DNA from: Pomphorhynchus laevis
Taxonomy: Eukaryota > Acanthocephala > Palaeacanthocephala > Echinorhynchida > Pomphorhynchidae
Length of the DNA stretch: 64,000 nt
Direction: 5' to 3'
Assembly (NCBI GenBank): GCA_012934845.2
Contig: WNNJ02001660.1
Coordinates: 1 to 64,000, forward strand
Shown: positions 59,625-64,000 of the stretch, in pieces
Layout: every line of letters begins with the position of its first letter
How positions within the stretch are numbered: position 1 is the stretch's first letter
The notes under the pieces: generated by a model
Seen by the model: only the letters and a program-made list of their open reading frames with translations
Database searches by the model: none
Told to the model about the DNA's origin: nothing
Position numbers and translations under genes: made by a program

Positions 59625-60000
59625 GAATGAAGTTCATGCAAAAATATGTTTCTTGTAAATTACGTCATCTTTACGATATAAATTAAAAGTAGTTTTAATT
59701 GATGTAAATTTAATGTTCATATTTAGAAAACAACCTTCTTTATCATCAATATTAGTTTTATTAAGAATAAGGCTACTTGGATAAATTTGTTTATTTATTG
59801 AATAAAAATTATTAGAGTTAAATACACATATATCATTAATATATCGAAACATATATTTTATATCTTTATATAATTTATATTTTTTTAAACAATTATGAAC
59901 AAATTCATATTCTATAAAGCTTTAAAAATAAGTCAGCTATAATTGGGCTACTATTACCACCCATTGGAACACCTTTTACTTGTCTAAATATATATGTCCC
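59625..60000 (-). mobile_element. Penelope-like element, RT fragment
   Basis: On the - strand: FRQVKGVPMGGNSSPIIADL (the PMGG-x-SP motif of Penelope-like RTs), then MFRYINDICVFNSNNFYSIN and SSLILNKTNIDDKEG. It is a sister of the fragment at 23855-24115. It is broken and incomplete; parts recur in the arms of the palindrome at 60178-61274. Confidence 0.8.
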
Positions 60001-60177
60001 TACTTTTAAATAATTTTGATTTATCAAAATTATTGATAATTTTGATAAATTATAGAATATCAATTTGTTCATATAAATTATTGAACAAATTATATAACAA
60101 ATATTATATAATTATAACAATAATTATATAAATTATTGATAATTTTAAATTATTTTATATCTTTTTTCATAATTTGG

Positions 60178-61274
60178 ATTTATATTTTACAAAGTTATGA
60201 ACAAATTCATATTTTATAAAGCTCAAAATAAGTCAGCTTAAAAATAAGTCAGCTTAAAAATAAGTCAGTATATTATTTACTTTTTATCCATAAAACGTTT
60301 CCTCTTAAAAGTTTAAATTTAATTTTACTAATATTTTGGTTTATTTGATTTTGTCATTGTTTAAAAATGTTAATTTTTGTTTAATTTTATCTTTATAGTA
60401 TCCCAGGTTTAAAATATTCAATTATTTAAATGATTTTGAAGAAAATCGATATAACACTCTTGAACGTCTGGTTAAAATGTAAAACTTTTTTAATTTCTAA
60501 AAGGTTTATTATTCTAAAAGTACCAACCGAATCTTTAATCAAGTTAGATTTAAATTGTTTAATGTCAAATCTTCATTTTTAATATTATTTTGTAGATTTA
60601 TATATTTTTTGAAACGGAATGAGACATTCTGGGGGGAATAATTATTTTTGTATCTAAATGCCATTCCCAGAAAAAAAAATTGAATATTTCGTCGATATTT
60701 CGAAGAAAATTTATAAGTCTTCTAGCAAATTACAATACTTCTTGATAATGTCCGCGGTTAGCGAACGAAATATCGAAGAAATATTCAATTTCTTTTTTCT
60801 GGGAATGGCATTTAGATACAAAAATAATTATTCCCCCAGAATGTCTCATTCCGTTTCAAAAAATATATACATCTAAAAAATTATATTAAAAATGAAGATT
60901 TGACATTAAACAATTTAAATCTAACTTGATTAAAGATTCGTTTAATACTTTTAGAATAATAAACCTTTTAGAAATTAAAAAAGTTTTACATTTTAACCAG
61001 ACGTTCAAGAGTGTTAATATCGATTTTCTTCAAAATCATTTAAATAATTGAATATTTTAAACTGGGATACTATAAAGATAAAATTAAACAAAAATTAACA
61101 TTTTTAAACAATGGCAAAATCAAATAAACCAAAATATCAGTAAAATTAAATTTAAACTTTTAAGAGGAAACGTTTTATGGATAAAAAGTAAATAATATAC
61201 TGACTTATTTTTAAGCTGACTTATTTTTAAGCTTTATAGAATATGAATTTGTTCAAAACTGTGTAAAATATAAA
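60178..61274. repeat. ~1.1-kb palindrome with ~520-bp arms
   Basis: The arms match with few differences from TTTATATTTTACAAAGTTAT at the left edge to its complement at about 61274. The central spacer is only about 55 nt (around 60701-60757). Inner arms carry TGCCATTCCCAGAAAAAAAA and TTGAATATTTCGTCG. Outer arms contain the Penelope RT segment seen at 59900-60000. The spacer holds a hammerhead-like TTGATAATGTCCGC ... GCGAACGAAAT, with degenerate core. Confidence 0.9.
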
Positions 61275-61312
61275 TGGTAAGTAGTAAATAATATACTTGT
61301 ATTTACTGTATT

Positions 61313-61460
61313 TACTGAATATTTCGTTGATATTTCGAAGAAAATTTATAAGTCTTCTAGCTAATTACAATACTTCTTGATAATGTCCGCGGTTAGCGAA
61401 CGAAATATCGAAGAAATATTCAATTTCTTTTTCCTGGGAATGGCATTTAGATACAAAAAT
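61313..61460 (+). repeat. Direct copy of the palindrome centre
   Basis: The stretch from TGAATATTTCG to GGCATTTAGATACAAAAATA repeats 60680-60825 almost exactly, 633 bp further on, and includes the same hammerhead-like stem. Confidence 0.85.
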
Positions 61461-62115
61461 AAGTATATATTTTTTGATTGTATTTTTATAGTAGCCTAAT
61501 TTCAGATAAGAATATGGGATTTCAAGTATTTGATAAGATTATTTAATTCTTTTATCTAAGTTAGTATCTTATTATAACAATTATTTACAATTTATCAATA
61601 AAAATTATTTAGATAAAATAAAAATTATTTATTAGCATTATCTTTATATTATTTCTTCAAAAAAATACATCTTGTTATTTCTTTAATCTTCTTTATCTAA
61701 GTTTTTAATTTTTGTTCTTAGCTTTCACAACTTAGTGTAGATAACGTACCATTTACGTCATAATTTGATGATGCTCTTTGTTTTAAAAATAAATTTATCG
61801 AAGAAAAATCAAAACAAAAAATTATTTCTAACTTTTTATTAAAAAAGTTTGAAATGACATAATTTACAAATAGCATTACAATCCTGATTATGTTATCAGT
61901 TTTGATAACAAAATATTAATTGTATATATTTATCAAATAACAATATACATTCTTCTTCCATTAAATTTACAAATTTAATGTAGTTTGACCCTTTTTATTT
62001 TTGATAAGTTTCTTAAATTAGTTTATGAAATTATTTAATTTTTCATCTTTCGTAATATTATAACACATAGTATATTTTTTACAATATACCTTTAAAAATT
62101 ATTTGGAGTTTAAAT
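61461..62115. other. AT-rich DNA
   Basis: No gene or clear repeat was recognised. Confidence 0.4.
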
Positions 62116-62684
62116 TCATTTGTAGTAATATTTTGATGATTTATATATATTTAATTTTTTAAAACACGTTACGACTGCATTTTTTAATTCATTAGAAATG
62201 CAATTTTCAATTATTATTTTAAATAACGTTTTTAAATGCAGTATTTTAATTTTTTCTTTAACTAAGCAATGCATCGGACACAATTAGAATTACAATTAAT
62301 AGCGAATTATTAATTAAATAAGATACGATCAAAACTACAATTAATAGTGTATTTGTACAAGGTATAGTCATTCTCTAAGTGAATTGGTTTATTAGTGTTA
62401 TAAAGGAGCGGATAAGTTCTTAGTGATGTTTTTAAATACCCAGTTGTCCAAGATGCAGTCTTCAGTTGATTTGATTTCTTCTTTTCTGCAACGTTTTTAG
62501 ACGCAAATTTATAGCATTTCTTAATAATTCGCTTTATTGGAGAGAACATCATCCTTAACTTTGCCTGTTTATCAATCGATTTAATGTTGCGTTCTATCCT
62601 TGTACTTTCAACTATTGGAATTAGATCAGATTCAACTATCGACAGACTTGCAGTTTTATTTGAACGATAACTTTTTGATTTCAT
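62116..62684 (-). CDS. Candidate two-exon gene, lysine-rich 167-residue protein
   Basis: Exon 1 runs 62684-62327 (MKSKSYRSNKTASLSIVESD, then KMRMMFSPIKRIIKKCYKF-like basic region, KTASWTTGYLKTSLRTYPLL), a 65-nt intron follows (GTATCT ... CTTAG, 62326-62262), and exon 2 runs 62261-62116 (KEKIKILHLKTLFKIIIENC, ISNELKNAVVTCFKKLNIYK). The join keeps the frame. Unspliced, exon 1 stops soon after the donor. The main support is that exon 2 is duplicated intact, acceptor included, at 62777-62965. Basic, no signal peptide, no known family. Confidence 0.45.
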
Positions 62685-62776
62685 TTGCCAATGCCTATAT
62701 ACTTGGAAATATATAAAAAAATATATTTTCTATATTTTAACAAAACGTCTTCTGTTACCCTCATAAATTTCAGCTA

Positions 62777-62965
62777 CTAACAAATATATTTTACAGAATA
62801 TAATTGCAATGGTTTGTAATATTTTGATGATTTATATATATTTAATTTTTTTAAACACGTTATAGCTGCATTTTTTAATTCATTAGAAATGCAATTTTCA
62901 ATTATTATTTTAAATAACGTTTTTAAATGCAGTATTTTAATTTTTCTTTTAACTAAGCGCTGCAT
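62777..62965 (-). pseudogene. Duplicate of exon 2 of the lysine-rich gene
   Basis: About 145 bp (62821-62965) match 62132-62276 closely, reading KIKILHLKTLFKIIIENCIS and NELKNAAITCLKKLNIYKSS. The acceptor-like GCTTAG is retained. It lies upstream of exon 1 and no matching exon 1 copy was found in the window, so it is probably a partial tandem duplication. Confidence 0.5.
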
Positions 62966-62969
62966 AATT

Positions 62970-64000
62970 TAGAAATATAATAATATAATTATATACGATT
63001 AGAATCAGATAAGAAAATGAGATTATGTATGGTTTACGAATATACTGATGACTTTGTAAATACATAATATACGTGTATTAAATAGGACATATTTTTCTAA
63101 GCATTGCGTTTATATAATATACTTAACGCAAGTATATAAACTTGACGTTTGAATGCATTTCAATAATTCCAACACACCCTGGTTTGCTTTATCTATTAAA
63201 GTACGTCATAAATAAGTTTATGTGAAGCATCTCGAAAGTAATTTCATAATAGAAGTGTGTATACTTTTATTTGAAAATGTTCTATTGTACTCAAAATTTT
63301 TAATCAAAATGATTCTAGTCCATATACATTTATGTTTCATTCAAAAACAAAATAAAATATTCGTTTTAGGTGAAACAAAAGCAATTCCACGATCAGTTTC
63401 AAATCATTGAATGAATGTAATTTACATAAAACGATTAATATTTGATATTTAATTCGTTTTAGATTGTTAAACATGAATTCAGAATTCGTTTTTTATTAAA
63501 ATTGTAACATAACATCAATTAACATATCGAAATAGTTTAAGATACGATACTGAAGAAATTAAAATATCTAAACCGATTTTCTTTGTAATTTCAAAATTGA
63601 AATTACAATTTCAAAATTGCATTCAAAATCTTTAGTCTTTTGACATTAGAGCACCTAAAGCAATTCAAATTTCTCTCACTTACTTTAATGATAATAACTT
63701 GGTTATGTATATATTAATACATGTTGTATATTAATAATGTATATACATATTAATAACGCACATTATAACTTAAACTTAAAAGTCCATGTGAAAATTGCGT
63801 TTCTAAATGCTATATTTGTATCATTTGTTTTTTTAATCGTGTTCTGTTACGTATTTAAATACAGAATTTCAGTGAAGTATCTTTTTATCTGGAAATTGCA
63901 TATTTTTGTTCTTTTGACATCAGCACACATTAGAATTGCAATTCAGAGTGTTGTGTAAGATATTTTCTGGCTGAGTTGCTCTTCAACTAGTAGGATCAAT
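62970..64000. other. AT-rich DNA to the window end
   Basis: Short open stretches (63222-63410, 63737-63958 on +) have no recognised features. Palindromic AAATTACAATTTCAAAATTG lies near 63590-63620. Confidence 0.4.

Noticed and set aside
1-64000. tRNA, rRNA or CRISPR features
   Set aside because: No cloverleaf, conserved rRNA stretch or regularly spaced repeat-spacer array was recognised by eye; a tRNA covariance scan was not possible here.

Overview
The window is AT-rich eukaryotic DNA, most likely from an invertebrate animal. Two intact intron-containing host genes can be read, both on the + strand: a proteasome beta-1 (beta-6 position) subunit, PSMB1, at 13521-22746, and the mitochondrial large-subunit ribosomal protein uL29m, MRPL47, at 25385-33415. 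MRPL47 looks metazoan ([14 protein letters not shown] and [13 protein letters not shown] blocks). Short introns (43-120 nt) are mixed with kilobase introns filled by transposons. The retroelement mix (CR1, RTE-like, R2-like, Penelope, hammerhead repeats) fits a flatworm or another repeat-rich invertebrate; the species cannot be fixed from sequence alone.

Layout. 1-12.1 kb is a nest of CR1-type LINE copies: one on the - strand running off the left edge, an almost identical one on the + strand, an internally inverted fragment between them, and two more 5'-truncated + copies. Two different 13-bp minisatellites lie upstream of the two ORF1 genes. 12.1-13.5 kb holds no gene that I recognise. 13.5-22.8 kb is PSMB1; its fifth intron holds an antisense RTE-like LINE, an older RT fragment and a Penelope-type foldback. 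22.8-25.4 kb is AT-rich with a Penelope RT fragment. 25.4-33.4 kb is MRPL47. 33.9-36.3 kb is an element with long terminal inverted repeats, dense hairpins and an R2-like C-terminal fragment. 36.6-37.3 kb is a Penelope GIY-YIG endonuclease fragment. 37.9-41.3 kb is an RTE-like LINE with a clear target-site duplication. 42-48 kb is AT-rich repeats with a hammerhead relic. 48.5-52.2 kb is an R2-like LINE on the - strand, followed downstream by two small overlapping ORFs. 53.7-53.95 kb is a compact candidate secreted-peptide gene. 56.5-57.25 kb is a tandem 349-bp repeat in which each unit carries a type I hammerhead ribozyme on the - strand. 58.9-61.5 kb holds hairpin-rich DNA, a Penelope RT fragment and a ~1.1 kb palindrome. 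62.1-62.7 kb is a candidate two-exon lysine-rich gene with a duplicated second exon.

The strongest unusual signal is the tandem hammerhead array (retrozyme-like). Next come the Penelope-associated giant palindrome, the long-TIR hairpin element, and the 5' module difference between the two CR1 copies.
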